Assembly (NCBI GenBank): GCA_946615785.1
Contig: CAMOIA010000001.1
Location: 1-37,312 of the forward strand
Origin: an uncultured Clostridia bacterium
GTDB taxonomy: Bacteria > Bacillota > Clostridia > Christensenellales > Aristaeellaceae
Length of the DNA: 37,312 nt
Direction: 5' to 3'
Made by a program: the position numbers and the translations under genes. Shown in pieces: positions 15,701-22,457 of this stretch. The notes under the pieces are model-generated. The model searched no databases and was not told the DNA's origin. It worked only from the letters and a program-made list of their open reading frames with translations. Within the stretch, counting starts at the first letter, position 1, and every line of letters starts with the position of its first letter.

Positions 15701-16962
15701 GTCTGATACCCCTGCAAAAGCGCCTTTTGCCTTTCAAGATCCCACCGCTGCTGCTGGATCCCGGCATCTCCCTGCCAGCTGTCCATCGCCTCCAGCTCGT
15801 CAAGGCGCGCAAGCGCCGCGTCAATTTTCGCAATGCTCCCGGCCGGATCCGCCCGCATACTGTCCTGCAGATCCAGCTGCCGCAGGCCCTCTTCCAGCGC
15901 CGGCTGCCGCCTCTCCCGGTCTGCTTCGCTTGTGTAATTCATCTGCGCCCGGATGGCGTCCCGGTCTTCCGCGGTCTGCGATACGTCAAACGGGTTAAAC
16001 CACGTCTTTGTCAGGCCCTCTGGGGTTCCGTTATAGATTTCTTCATATTCCGCAACCGTCTCCGGGTGCCTCTCTTCAAACTGTGTCTTTTGTTCCGCTG
16101 CTTCCTGCCGGTACATTTTCGCCAGCATTTCGTCCCGAACCTGGCTTTCCGTCACGTTTTCCCCGGCATACAGCCGCCTTCCGTATTCGTCCTCCACCTC
16201 GCGCTGGAAAGCCTCGTATTCTTCGTCTGTCATGTTTTCAAAGGGGTTCACATAGGTCGTGGCTTTCCTCTGCTTCTGCTCGTTTCCCCTTGCGTTTACA
16301 TAAAACTCCGTATCTTCCCTGCTCGTATCGAAGCTCCCGCCCGCGCTGCTCCTGCGGTCAGGTTCCGGCACTTCCTCAGCGGGCCCGAAGCTTCCGCCCG
16401 CGCTGCTTCTGCGCTCAATCTCCGGCAATTCCTCAGCGGGCCCGAAGCTCCCGCCCGCGCTGGATCTTCGGTCGAACGCCGGATCCGGGCCGAAACTCCC
16501 ACCCGCGCTGCTCCTGCGGTCAAGTTCCGCATTCCGGTGCAGGCTCTCCACGGCCCTCTCCCTGGCCCCGTTCCTCAGCCTCTCGATTGCCTGGTCAAGC
16601 ACGCTGGCCGCAGCCGGGTTGCGCGCAATCGGCCCGTATGCCATCTCCTGCGCCTGCGTCCTTTGCTGCCTTGCCGTCCGTTCAAGCGGCGAGACGGGTG
16701 CCATCTGGCTTCCTGTTCTTTCTTCCCTGCTGCCTGCAATGGGCGCAATGGGTTCCAGCGCCGACCGCTGTGCCGTCCTTTGTGCCTGCTGTGCCTGATG
16801 CGCGCTGCGAAGCCTCTCCGCAAGCACGTCCGCGGCAATGGATGCGGTTCTCTGCTGCTGTGCCGCCCGCTGCATTTCCAGCCGATCCTCTTCCCGGCTA
16901 ACGGCGTTGGCGGTCGCGAGTCTGTCCGCGGCCGCCTCCACAATTCTTCTGTCAAGTGGCAT
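6793..16962 (-). CDS. Giant 3,389-residue virion/ejection protein of polyvalent type with an HExxH peptidase motif
   Basis: One open frame covers over a quarter of the genome; ATG 16962 follows GGAGGGGG. Very large late proteins of podovirus-like phages are usually packaged and injected with DNA, and multi-domain 'polyvalent' proteins are a known class; I infer this role. Residues 1-145 are helical and Gln/Ala/Arg-rich. At 148-211 there are four RRSSAGGSFG repeats. At 530-810 glycine-rich amphipathic stretches could insert in membranes. At 1120-1252 there are four EEAGQDTR..AEEYMEGR repeats. HEAFH (1588-1592) within AASHEAFHYVEQFN is a zinc-peptidase HExxH motif. Residues 2170-2350 are a long charged coiled coil. 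Near 3034-3061 a hydrophobic segment (LLSTGAVVVAANTLQAVVAS) follows the C-terminal DRTQVVDSILHRTQ region seen in other large phage proteins (recalled as an LPD-type domain). I found no polymerase motif. Confidence 0.9.
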   Translation of the reverse strand: MPLDRRIVEAAADRLATANAVSREEDRLEMQRAAQQQRTASIAADVLAERLRSAHQAQQAQRTAQRSALEPIAPIAGSREERTGSQMAPVSPLERTARQQRTQAQEMAYGPIARNPAAASVLDQAIERLRNGARERAVESLHRNAELDRRSSAGGSFGPDPAFDRRSSAGGSFGPAEELPEIERRSSAGGSFGPAEEVPEPDRRSSAGGSFDTSREDTEFYVNARGNEQKQRKATTYVNPFENMTDEEYEAFQREVEDEYGRRLYAGENVTESQVRDEMLAKMYRQEAAEQKTQFEERHPETVAEYEEIYNGTPEGLTKTWFNPFDVSQTAEDRDAIRAQMNYTSEADRERRQPALEEGLRQLDLQDSMRADPAGSIAKIDAALARLDELEAMDSWQGDAGIQQQRWDLERQKALLQGYQTLQEIGDGRQEAAERGRNAYMEKDANYVLRSMHEKDTDQPGETRRTETTRYLNEEAPYLPWMIDNQLAFMTQDERDAFYILYGEDSEKGLNFLDAIRQTANERRTDTEQANWNRFVGENPVVGGIVGTVSDLSAEPLKIVSTSAMILSHVTGKEIDPNEIYNNPTQSQKQIKNATNEAIRKANGGKQTIWNDVYDTAMNIGENVTRMVTNHAIGMPSWMSTGLMAYGSFSNYYTEAAENNATHNQEDLFLTAGLSAMSEFATEALSDAHFWNAMNRGLPKDGKTWQKVGTTVWNTLVGAFSESTTEVLNDISTNQVQNWLMQDESAWNRDVQNYYRQYLQAGTYTDADEALTAARHQASVDHTNQLLHTFIVSGISGGVMDLGGSTYGSWQQNRQQLREGIEERAFEIAMEQRREQEYQRNLPENRAQNAVNTVITPTANRESGRPMYRASQLVEADNAARHGYQVGMAPDGSIVVGSYQLASYLKQQAQNARNARTAAIAQEVANTAEQARQRQAEQQQAIEEAGRNVNTLVMPSSEEGGNRQYDQAALRRAVNASREGFGVGIAPDGTIAIGRTNLAEYLQRGLNDAKAELQNRTRESGDRRLSQSQARHRSNQAEAAWSYDAAVARWNEFAENNQTETQEEQQREPGAFEQAAADMVYGTNEQIDREWDYDAALNRWREFRESWGFDAETETQSEREPLTAEEAGQDTRMAAEEYMEGRTNEQAQAEQPAENTPARQLTAEEAGQDTRAAAEEYMEGRTGERTEQPAQVPARQLTAEEAGQDTRAAAEEYMEGQQQTRTEQPAQAPARQLTAEEAGQDTRAAAEEYMEGRTDEQGQPGQERQAPEQSETQMEQPVPRAPQQTPEQTETSTPARDQAADNRERVTKLNGTESTEEAEDTDGGRTVRDTTVATTEAGDRTVTRPAEEAKSDDDGLNNRVLLLVENDEDAAAVIQLMNGESYRQRFERMMRRAGDDGLRVMKSDTIPDAQNGIGEVHETRRAPFERVFRIMDADSETQNQVENDIRAAEAAYRYGRHGQELNMQNPFILRSSEDIIRQAWEMGREQREAEVRAWNERTRENARQYGFRVYEEGQQQDSGIYFNRVINPLTQRQVQQLNVLDELAYRYGLTFNVYDTLGDQNARYNRNTASIDIALDADEGALVRAASHEAFHYVEQFNKEGAERIRDAVMDWLNNNADFDVNERLETIRRRYNESGENVDAVSELVADSMLDMLADSESVGLGVLRQNQRETGEQMKKSDVSRFADHIKELGEWMKSTIRRIAGKSSETQVLMNQAEYVETVGDLLRREVQEATNRRNEIAYGTVLRESDLAGDYFRRIQYTRHVGQEYSATKTLGLQAVVEAYGMNWMAEWMAKNGMTVSEAADQVEEVLKQYTDGEKSLDKALEDTYGVPALEEGLKRDQVVFAARQLERVRKAQQDQQQSQDRTREAVEESRSSLKMRDAMSEETAREILQRRFASGDRARNMMTKIYQMLKQGIMFNNMGHTEDSPKVGTYNIAALVQEIKNEYPIIKGMGGLRMSAETLSDRIRGMYLALDNALLEGEDFDFEQAIDYARAIAEEMADRSGYATNHNETLEEGDPILDWLSQHRGTTIYLTTGQAQEARLLYESVAEMNRKYRGWLTFTVDKKKMRSNLTLEDIQAESPWLLASDLNEGDLLERFDAMLDHAKRLRQSETVIEYNGVDRDTFVEDMSARILWGWFGAENGLTSQVIRNGQQTDQQKEYAKMIREGVKHYQQAEQKLEAEYAERLTEDREQAAKEYAEKMKNARRELKEELRQEYAEREENARQTEESARDSWHRMNQREIELQDRAKELDRRKKQLDRRETRTLQRQQAEAAVQLEEYRKKLDQQMQEDRKKLEENFQNRQKQIEEAARATANEEMREALQRDMDRYRDTVRRTQLQKRVDRVYRQLADRLLRPTNNKNVLEQHRMQVAQALGMLEPGGFEGSRRTMEFNALRSAVQNIMNEDGAMVIPDPDLDFKIKDLADRVNGQNIRSMNAQDLEATAETLESILHMISEESKSLALKRGEDLRRMQSEMKTRAEQVNTEKLAGRLARAVNRQIQGSLMDPIRFFSRMERECGQIGKDLWTMLRKSLDRQITDVDEAERRFADALKPFKNYWKWTGRNAQVLEGAGIRMTVGQAMTLYKYMQRADAARHVVGERNAKGEMVGGGIYIGLTEAEHGQRLKTMRPQHVTMAQVNAIISQLTDEQKKCADALGGIMNGWCSDLGNEVSMEMYGYRKYKDKAYIPIKIAPGYTSQTMTNDTQNAFYMIMNQGFTKSLMEHATAPIMLNDIFQLTGQHAMEMITYHAWGREMADIARLMNMKHSEETEVRESDGRTRQIRKASGSFSQDMGLLMGENAMPYFRQLIKDINGLSQDAIERSWFGSLLAKYKGAAVAWNLSTAAKQPLSFVRAFDVIPARYWAGVAARAGGLVNVAQNIREMKEHSPIYSWKQRGNFVLDAGQSVWDILFPETKKHGFEMVRGKVQDWGMKLPGAMDNWTWANIWQAAKNMVGSQNRDIQKGSERYWELVTERFNDCIDRTQVVDSILHRTQIMRGRTEYVKMITSFMGEPLKTFNTFMDKLDAFRMHKSWSTRRALLSTGAVVVAANTLQAVVASIISALRKMDDPDKFWEDFLKRLLGDYTDKNPFEVFQEAVFGSNLGSELNPMNMIPFMRDVNEIMAGYDVERSDLSVIADLYQAFQDCYKATFEDSKKTVAATCTNFVAKIANVLGIPVGNVAKEAEYLTNWIPKVMQGMGVDTLTVQYWRMRYEENIGYGKTKANFNDYVDLAMQARAIGNEALAEAVIGDLIEDGGWSRDAIEERMNKVNAGGALVEGAANTKHGYYQSWAAWEAAGDTERARQMETSIQGLRSSTEDVQKNQALYLTANRYGIEITALNKAQTEVMDAWAAAYNAGDSARANGIVNMLINHGYTSDKIETLKKAALKRVQ
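13207..13603 (-). repeat. Four in-frame repeats in the giant protein (EEAGQDTR..AEEYMEGR)
   Basis: Four copies of a segment of about 22 residues, built around LTAEEAGQDTR and AAEEYMEGR, are separated by Gln/Pro/Ala linkers of 13-21 residues. The DNA copies are near identical, so this is a recent in-frame expansion or is kept uniform by recombination. Confidence 0.9.
16330..16521 (-). repeat. Four in-frame RRSSAGGSFG repeats near the N-terminus of the giant protein
   Basis: Copies of RRSSAGGSFGP alternate with acidic-Pro linkers (AEELPE, AEEVPEP, DPAF). This is a regular flexible tether between the N-terminal helices and the rest of the protein, or a set of equivalent binding or processing sites. 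Confidence 0.9.
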
Positions 16963-16978
16963 ATTCTTGCCCCCTCCT

Positions 16979-18463
16979 TTAATATGCGATTCCCATTCTC
17001 CTCAGTCTCTCCGCAAGGTCTCTGTCAGCCTGCGCAAGCCGCGCAAGCTCCGCCTCCGTCTGTGCCTGCGTGTTCATGATCATCGGGTTTCCGCCGGTCG
17101 TCGGGGTTGTTCCTTCGGTGGGTGCCGTCGGCGTCTGCGTCCCCGTCGGCGCCTGCGTGCCCGTCGGTTCCGGCATTCCGGTGTAGGTGTGCTGCCACTG
17201 GTTCACCGGCGGCGTTGTGCCTGGCAGCGGCACCCGGTACAGGCTCCCCGTTCCAAGGCTCTCCGTCACCGCGTTTTGCAGTTTCGCGTCCGTGTCCCTC
17301 CGGCTGTGCAGCATCTGCGATTCCCCGTTGTCCCTCCTCGCGGTGCCGCCTCCGCCGCCTCCGCCGCCGCCGGCGCTCGCCGTATCCTGCACAAGCCCGC
17401 CGGCGATCTGCTGCACGGCTGCCGCCACAACGGGGTCGTCCGCCATATGGCTCAGCATGTTGTAATAAAAAGCCCTGTCGTCCTGCCACTGTCCAAGCTC
17501 CGCGCTGTATCTTGCAAGGTCGTTCGCGTTCTCGGTGTCGTATCTGCCCGCATAATAATTCCGGTCGGTCAGATAGTCGCCCACCTGGTCGCGGTATCTC
17601 GCGTAGTCCGTGCTGTCGCGGTTCAAAAGCGCATTCAGACGGTTGTATTCCGCGTCCTGGTCGTCCATGTACCGCTGATACGCCCTGTCATACAGTCCCG
17701 GCATCTGCGCGTTCAGCCCGCTCAGATAGTCCTGATACTGCTGCTGCCCCGCGCCCTGCGCGTAGGTGTTCCCGTATCCGCCTGTAAGCTCCGCGGCGCT
17801 TGCCATGGTGTCCTGCATCGCCCGGTTGCCAAGCCGCAGATACTGATCCCGGTAATTCCGGTACAGCGGATCCTCTTCCGGGTTATAGGTAAAGCCTTCG
17901 CGGTCGCCAAGTCCCTGCAGAATCTGGTCAATCTGCGCGTCGTACCGGCTCTGCCATGGATCCGGCCTGGTGCCTTCCCAGTTCTGCAGCCGCTCAAGCG
18001 CCTGCCGCGTCCGCTCGCTTTCCTCCAGCGTCGGCTCGTTCTTCTGGCTTTCGGAAAACTGCGTCAGCACCGTGCTTGCGCCCCGCGGGTCAAGCCTCTC
18101 GTTCCCGTTCACGTCCGTAAACGTCAGCGGGGTTCTTTCAATGCCCGTCCCGTAGGTTCCCGCGGCCTGCGCGGCCCCGCCGGTCACGTTCACCGGTGTC
18201 CCGCTCCCGGCTGCCGCGGCCCCGATGCCCGTCACGTTCGTTCCCGTCACGCCGGCTGCGCCGTGCGGTATCATCGTCAGGGCGTTGCCTGAATATTTCC
18301 CGTTGGTGTCCATATAAACGCCCTGGCTTCCGCTGTTGATGATCCTCTGCGCGGCCGCCGCGGTCACAGGCGACGCCGCCTGCTGCGTGTTCTCCGCGCC
18401 CGGCGTTTCCTCCTCCCGCCGGATCTCCGTGTCCAAAATCTCGCCCTGCCTGTATCTCGGCAT
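16979..18463 (-). CDS. Tyr/Gly-rich virion protein, probable internal or ejection protein
   Basis: A 494-residue protein; ATG 18463 follows GGAGG by seven bases. Residues 1-110 are low-complexity Ala/Gly/Thr. Residues 165-340 are a helical Tyr/Arg/Asp-rich body with recurring Y..Y.R pieces (LYRNYRDQYLRLGNRAMQD, YDRAYQRYMDDQDAEYNRL). There is a poly-glycine run near 378-386, a Pro/Thr linker near 430-465 and a helical end (AELARLAQADRDLAERL). It sits directly before the giant gene with 16 bases between, both with strong ribosome sites, so the two products probably work together in the particle. Comparable Tyr-rich proteins occur beside ejection proteins of Bacillota phages (from memory). Function otherwise unknown. 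Confidence 0.75.
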   Translation of the reverse strand: MPRYRQGEILDTEIRREEETPGAENTQQAASPVTAAAAQRIINSGSQGVYMDTNGKYSGNALTMIPHGAAGVTGTNVTGIGAAAAGSGTPVNVTGGAAQAAGTYGTGIERTPLTFTDVNGNERLDPRGASTVLTQFSESQKNEPTLEESERTRQALERLQNWEGTRPDPWQSRYDAQIDQILQGLGDREGFTYNPEEDPLYRNYRDQYLRLGNRAMQDTMASAAELTGGYGNTYAQGAGQQQYQDYLSGLNAQMPGLYDRAYQRYMDDQDAEYNRLNALLNRDSTDYARYRDQVGDYLTDRNYYAGRYDTENANDLARYSAELGQWQDDRAFYYNMLSHMADDPVVAAAVQQIAGGLVQDTASAGGGGGGGGGTARRDNGESQMLHSRRDTDAKLQNAVTESLGTGSLYRVPLPGTTPPVNQWQHTYTGMPEPTGTQAPTGTQTPTAPTEGTTPTTGGNPMIMNTQAQTEAELARLAQADRDLAERLRRMGIAY

Positions 18464-18476
18464 TGTTCTTCCTCCT

Positions 18477-20060
18477 TTACAGCTCGCTTCCCGCGTCCAC
18501 GGTATAGTACAGATTAAACAGTTTCACTTCCCCCTGCCCGCTCAGGCGGATGCGCATATGGTCGCAGCGCTTGGGGATAATGTTGAACGTTTCCGCCTTC
18601 ACCTGCTTTGCGCCTGTCCGCACAAAATACGTCTTAAAGGGCCCGCCGTCCGTCGATACGCTCACCGTCATCTCCGCGCCTTCTGAAAGCGCGTAGCGCA
18701 CCTGGATCTTCCGAAGGTGCTTTTTAAACATCGCCATCATGTCCAGGTCGCCTGTCTCCGCCTTCCAGGGGATCGTCTCTTCCTCCGCCGCGTCCTCCGC
18801 CGCGTAATTTTCGTCCCCGCCCTTCAGCCGCCAGAGGTTCCCCTGCCCGTCCACGCCGTACAGCGTCCCGTTCGCAAGGTGCAAATCGCTAAGGCCGCTC
18901 TCGTCCTCCCGGTGCCAGATCCCGCCCCGGAACGTGTACAGGCTCCGCTTTCCGCCGCTTTCCATGCTGATGTACAGGCTGTCAAAGCCGCAGCAGCTCA
19001 CCGCGTTTTCAAACTTCTGCCCGTAAAAGGCGCCGTGCGCGCTCGCCGGCAGCCCCCCGTCGTAGGCCATCACCCCGTGCGGGCTCAGGTAAAACAGCAC
19101 CCCGTCCAGCGTCGCAACGCTCTTTTCGCTCCCCGGATCAATCCCCGCGGCCTCCGTGTCCGTCAGCTGGTAATTGCTCGGCCTGGATCCAAACAGCTTC
19201 AGAATCCGGTCGCTTTTGAAGAAAAGCACGTACCCGTTGTGCACCCCGGCCCCGGTGAACGCACCCGGACTGCCCACGGTCACCGCATAGGCGTCATTTG
19301 CAAGCCCCTGATACTTCCGCCAGTTCTTGGGATCCCCCAGCGCGCAGGCGTATACTTCATGGTTTGCGCTCGAACACCCCCAAAGCCGGTTATCACACTC
19401 GGTTACAAAGTCCATGTCCGGCACGTCCCTCGTGATCTGGATGCCCGTCCCCGTCGTCTCGTCTTCGTCCAGCGTCGCAAGAATCACGAAGCTGTCCGCG
19501 GTAACGCTGTATATCTGGTACATGCCCTCGGCTATAATTTCGCTTTGCGCAATCGTCACGACGTCATTTTCCGAAAAGCCCGCCCCGATTCCCTCCGCGC
19601 TCAGCTTTGCGTACACCGCCGATCCCGCCGGGATCGCCTCGCCCATCAGGTCGCAGGCCGTGTACGTCACCGTCCCCGCGATGCTCACCCGGTTTTCAAG
19701 CGTTTCCATTTCGCCCGTCTGCGTGTTAAATGCCTTCTTGTCCGGGAAGATCACGAACCTGGCACCCATCGGGATGATCTGGTGCCGCCCCGCGTTCACC
19801 TCGCCCACCTGCTGCCCGCCGTAATACACTCCCGTCCCGCTGATCCACCCAAGCGCGTCATGCCCGAACAGCTCCGCACCCGGCAAAAGTGTCCGCATTT
19901 TCTTCCGCCGGTCTCTTGTCCTGGTTACCGGCGCGTCCTCGCCCGTCAGGTTCTCCGTGTCAAAGAACGCGCCCGCGTGCCCGAACGGCCCCCGGTTCAG
20001 TCCCTGAAACGCGTACCCCTGCTGCGTGTATCCGCCGATTGCGTTCTGATATGTCAGCAT
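18477..20060 (-). CDS. Tail-nozzle/hub protein, P22 gp10-like beta-propeller type
   Basis: A 527-residue protein; its ATG (20060) overlaps the upstream stop as TGATG, so it is coupled to the preceding adaptor gene. The sequence is beta-rich with repeated blades: an N-terminal GPFGHAGAFFD region, then GARFVIFPDKKAFN, DNRLWGCSSANHEVYACALG, VLFFKSDRILKLFG, GVLFYLSPHGVMAYDG and NGTLYGVDGQGNLWRL. This order (KKAFNTQTG, then a coordinate-like 'cut-off' blade with W.CS) resembles packaged-DNA stabilisation proteins that form the nozzle in P22-like short tails. That, the gene order and the absence of long-tail genes support a podovirus. The family assignment is by pattern, not by search. Confidence 0.75.
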   Translation of the reverse strand: MLTYQNAIGGYTQQGYAFQGLNRGPFGHAGAFFDTENLTGEDAPVTRTRDRRKKMRTLLPGAELFGHDALGWISGTGVYYGGQQVGEVNAGRHQIIPMGARFVIFPDKKAFNTQTGEMETLENRVSIAGTVTYTACDLMGEAIPAGSAVYAKLSAEGIGAGFSENDVVTIAQSEIIAEGMYQIYSVTADSFVILATLDEDETTGTGIQITRDVPDMDFVTECDNRLWGCSSANHEVYACALGDPKNWRKYQGLANDAYAVTVGSPGAFTGAGVHNGYVLFFKSDRILKLFGSRPSNYQLTDTEAAGIDPGSEKSVATLDGVLFYLSPHGVMAYDGGLPASAHGAFYGQKFENAVSCCGFDSLYISMESGGKRSLYTFRGGIWHREDESGLSDLHLANGTLYGVDGQGNLWRLKGGDENYAAEDAAEEETIPWKAETGDLDMMAMFKKHLRKIQVRYALSEGAEMTVSVSTDGGPFKTYFVRTGAKQVKAETFNIIPKRCDHMRIRLSGQGEVKLFNLYYTVDAGSEL

Positions 20061-20431
20061 CAGACCAGCCTCCATCTTCCACGCACGTTCCCCTTCGGTT
20101 TGTGCTCCCGCCGGTACCAGGCCTTCCATTCCTTCATCATGCTGTTATAAATCGCGGCGTCATTGTTATACCGGTCATATTCGCCCATCTCCCGGTCGCG
20201 CTCCGCCATCAGGCGGTAAACGTAGGCCATTTCAAACCGCTTTGGCAGCCGCATTTCCTTCCCCGCGTTCTCCGCCGTGATCTCCCTCGGCTCCGCGGTG
20301 GCGGGCACATGCCGGTTCATGTGCTCGCCGATCTCGTTCTCCATGTCCGTCAGCGCCTTGTACAGCGCCTCTTCCAGCGCCTCGCCCGGTCTGAGCTCCT
20401 CCGCCATCTCCAGCGCCATCTCCGCCGTCAT
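20060..20431 (-). CDS. Probable head-tail adaptor (P22 gp4-like position)
   Basis: A 123-residue, mostly helical protein from ATG 20431, eight bases after GGAGGG. It is acidic at the N-terminus (MALEMAEELRPGEALEEAL) and aromatic/basic later (YVYRLMAERDREMGEYDRYN, WKAWYRREHK). Small helical proteins encoded just before the tail-nozzle gene are commonly the adaptor joining the portal ring to the tail. Here the stop overlaps the nozzle gene's ATG, so the two are made together. The role is inferred from size, fold prediction by eye and position. Confidence 0.62.
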   Translation of the reverse strand: MTAEMALEMAEELRPGEALEEALYKALTDMENEIGEHMNRHVPATAEPREITAENAGKEMRLPKRFEMAYVYRLMAERDREMGEYDRYNNDAAIYNSMMKEWKAWYRREHKPKGNVRGRWRLV

Positions 20432-20444
20432 TCCCGTTCCCTCC

Positions 20445-21752
20445 TTACAGCGTATACCGGAAAAATTTTTCGATCTTCTCAAACAAAAGTTCCATTCCAG
20501 CCGGGTTCGGGTGGATCCCGTCCGAAAAATAGGTTCCCGTGTTGAACATCGTCACGCCAACCGTCCGCATGTCCGCCCACGGGATCCCGAAATAATCGCA
20601 CTCGGTCTTGATCATTTCCAGATACTCGTCCGCGCTCGTTGGGTCGTAATAGCTCGTGGTGTAGTTCGGCAGCATCACAACGATGCGCGCAAGCGGGTAC
20701 GCCTTCTGCAGCCGGATCAGCATCGCCCGGTACGCGTCCGCAAAATTCCGCACGTTCAGCCCCGCAATGGTCTCGTCCGAATAATCCCGCGGGTCTTCCG
20801 TGTTAAACGTGCCCACGTCGACCCTCCGCCCGATGTCGTTGGTGCCCGCGTTCACAAGGATGATATCCGGCGTCCCGTTCGCACCCAGGTGCCCGATCCT
20901 TGTCGGGCTGCCCATGTAGATGTCCGCGCCGTAGTCCCCGCTTTCGCCGCCGCCCCAGGATACCCGGCTGCCCGCCCAGGATTCATTTACGCCCAGCACC
21001 ATGCCAAGCGATTGTATCAGCTTCATCCAGTACGTCTGTTCTGCGCTTGTGACAGAATCGTTCGGATACCGGCAATGGTTCCCCGCATACGTGTACACCC
21101 CGTCCGCGATCTTGTGCCCGTCCGCCGCATCTTGCGCGTCGTTCCCCGCAAATGTCGAAATGCTGTCCCCCAAAATGGAGATCCGCTTGCCCGCAAAGCG
21201 CCCGTTCACGCTGCCTTCCAGGCTGTCAAGCCGTCCCCGCGCAAACAGGTCTTTGCCCGTGTGCTTCGGTACGTAAATCCCGCTTGTGCCTTCCTCCCGC
21301 AGCATCGGATGCCATGCCAGCGCGTTCTCCGGGTGCTCCACAAACCCGGCCCCGGTCTTCTGAAACCCGATGCGCACAAACACCGCGCCCTCCGGCCTTG
21401 TGCTGCTGTCCTCCGCGTCGTGCTTTTTCAGGCTCGCTGTATATGCCCTGGCAACGCTCGTTTGGTTGTTCCGGCTGATGTACACTTTGTCCGCGTTGTA
21501 CCATGCGAACACCAGCGCCGCAAGGCCGCTCTCCCCGTCAATGGAAAAAATATAATCCTTTGCCGGGTCCACCGGGATGTACCCGGTCGTGATCCGCGCC
21601 GCGTTGGTGCCCGTCTCCGTTCCGTCCTCATTGATATAACAGTTCTTATACCCCTTGATGGTATAAAGGTTGTACGTCGTTTCCGCCGCGCCGGATTCGT
21701 CAAAGACCGCCTTCAGCCCGTCCAGCGTTACCAGCTTGTCACCCTGTGCCAT
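20445..21752 (-). CDS. Receptor-binding/tail spike protein with SGNH (GDSL) hydrolase domain
   Basis: A 435-residue protein from ATG 21752, seven bases after GAGGAGGG. Residues 1-165 are a beta-rich attachment part (NLYTIKGYKNCYINEDG, ITTGYIPVDPAKDYIFS). Residues 188-433 form an SGNH hydrolase with all blocks: GDS with nucleophile Ser197 (block I), Gly in NESWAGSR around 261 (block II), GTND with Asn305 (block III), and SDGIHPN with Asp411 and His414 (block V). Such domains on phage tails de-esterify host surface glycans, for example by removing O-acetyl groups. It probably binds and trims the host envelope polysaccharide. It follows the coiled-coil fibre gene by 15 bases. Confidence 0.88.
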   Translation of the reverse strand: MAQGDKLVTLDGLKAVFDESGAAETTYNLYTIKGYKNCYINEDGTETGTNAARITTGYIPVDPAKDYIFSIDGESGLAALVFAWYNADKVYISRNNQTSVARAYTASLKKHDAEDSSTRPEGAVFVRIGFQKTGAGFVEHPENALAWHPMLREEGTSGIYVPKHTGKDLFARGRLDSLEGSVNGRFAGKRISILGDSISTFAGNDAQDAADGHKIADGVYTYAGNHCRYPNDSVTSAEQTYWMKLIQSLGMVLGVNESWAGSRVSWGGGESGDYGADIYMGSPTRIGHLGANGTPDIILVNAGTNDIGRRVDVGTFNTEDPRDYSDETIAGLNVRNFADAYRAMLIRLQKAYPLARIVVMLPNYTTSYYDPTSADEYLEMIKTECDYFGIPWADMRTVGVTMFNTGTYFSDGIHPNPAGMELLFEKIEKFFRYTL

Positions 21753-21767
21753 GTTTTCGCCCTCCTC

Positions 21768-22388
21768 TTACAGTCCAAGATAGTCCAGCGTCTCCGCGCT
21801 CGTCGCGCTCGTCACCTGATCCGCCGCATTTTGTGCCGCTTCCGCGCTCTGCGCCGCTGCCGTCATGCTCTGCGACGCCGCCTCCGCGTCCCGCGCAGCC
21901 GCTTCCGCGCTCGCCGATGCCTCTGCCGTCGCAGCCGCCGCTTGATCCGCTGCCGCCTGCGCCGTGTCCGCAACCCTCGCCGCGGTCTCCGCAATCTGCG
22001 CCGCGTTCTCAAAGCCAAGAATCAGCTCCTGCACCCAGCTCGGCACGCCCCGCGGGATCTCTCCCCGGAACGCTGCCGGCAGAATATACGCGTTCTCCTT
22101 CTCGCTCGCGGCCATTCCGCCCGCGTACATCCACCGCGCTTCCACGCACCCGTTCCCAAACCGCGCCGTTTCCGTCCGGCCGATTTTCCCGTACAGCCTG
22201 CCCGCCTCCGCGTCGTATTCCGTCTCAAGCGGCCACGTTTTGCCCTCCGGGCTTGTGAACAGCATCAGCCCGCTGCCCGCCGGATATTCTTCCGCCCACG
22301 AGCTTACGTCCTTATACACCCGGATGCCCGTTTCCGTTCCCTCCCGGCCAAGGCAGATCCCCGCGCCGGTCATTTCTCTGTCCGCCAT
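21768..22388 (-). CDS. Tail fibre/connector protein with Ala-rich coiled coil
   Basis: A 206-residue protein; ATG 22388 follows AGGAGGAG. The N-terminal 115 residues are globular and beta-rich (KDVSSWAEEYPAGSGLMLF, WPLETEYDAEAGRLYGKIG), which could be the particle-binding end. Residues 125-200 are an almost continuous Ala-rich heptad pattern (AARVADTAQAAADQAAAATA), a trimeric coiled-coil shaft. It is probably a fibre or adaptor holding the SGNH spike encoded next. Its ribosome site begins immediately after the T tract of a terminator. Confidence 0.78.
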   Translation of the reverse strand: MADREMTGAGICLGREGTETGIRVYKDVSSWAEEYPAGSGLMLFTSPEGKTWPLETEYDAEAGRLYGKIGRTETARFGNGCVEARWMYAGGMAASEKENAYILPAAFRGEIPRGVPSWVQELILGFENAAQIAETAARVADTAQAAADQAAAATAEASASAEAAARDAEAASQSMTAAAQSAEAAQNAADQVTSATSAETLDYLGL

Positions 22389-22399
22389 ATTCTCCTCCT

Positions 22400-22436
22400 A
22401 AAAAACCGGCCTCGGCCTTGCTGGCCAAAGCCGGTC
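22400..22436 (-). terminator. Terminator between head genes and fibre genes
   Basis: On the minus strand, ACCGGC..GGCC, a short loop, GGCC..GCCGGT, then T6. The T tract touches the AGGAGG ribosome site of the next gene, so read-through sets the level of the fibre, tail and giant genes relative to the capsid. Confidence 0.88.
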
Positions 22437-22457
22437 AATTTGATGATCGTCTGCTGC

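Noticed and set aside
6793..16962. N4-like virion RNA polymerase in the giant protein, prompted by its size and the N4-like capsid
   Set aside because: I could not find T7-family polymerase motifs by eye; the visible features are repeats, HExxH, coiled coil and hydrophobic segments.
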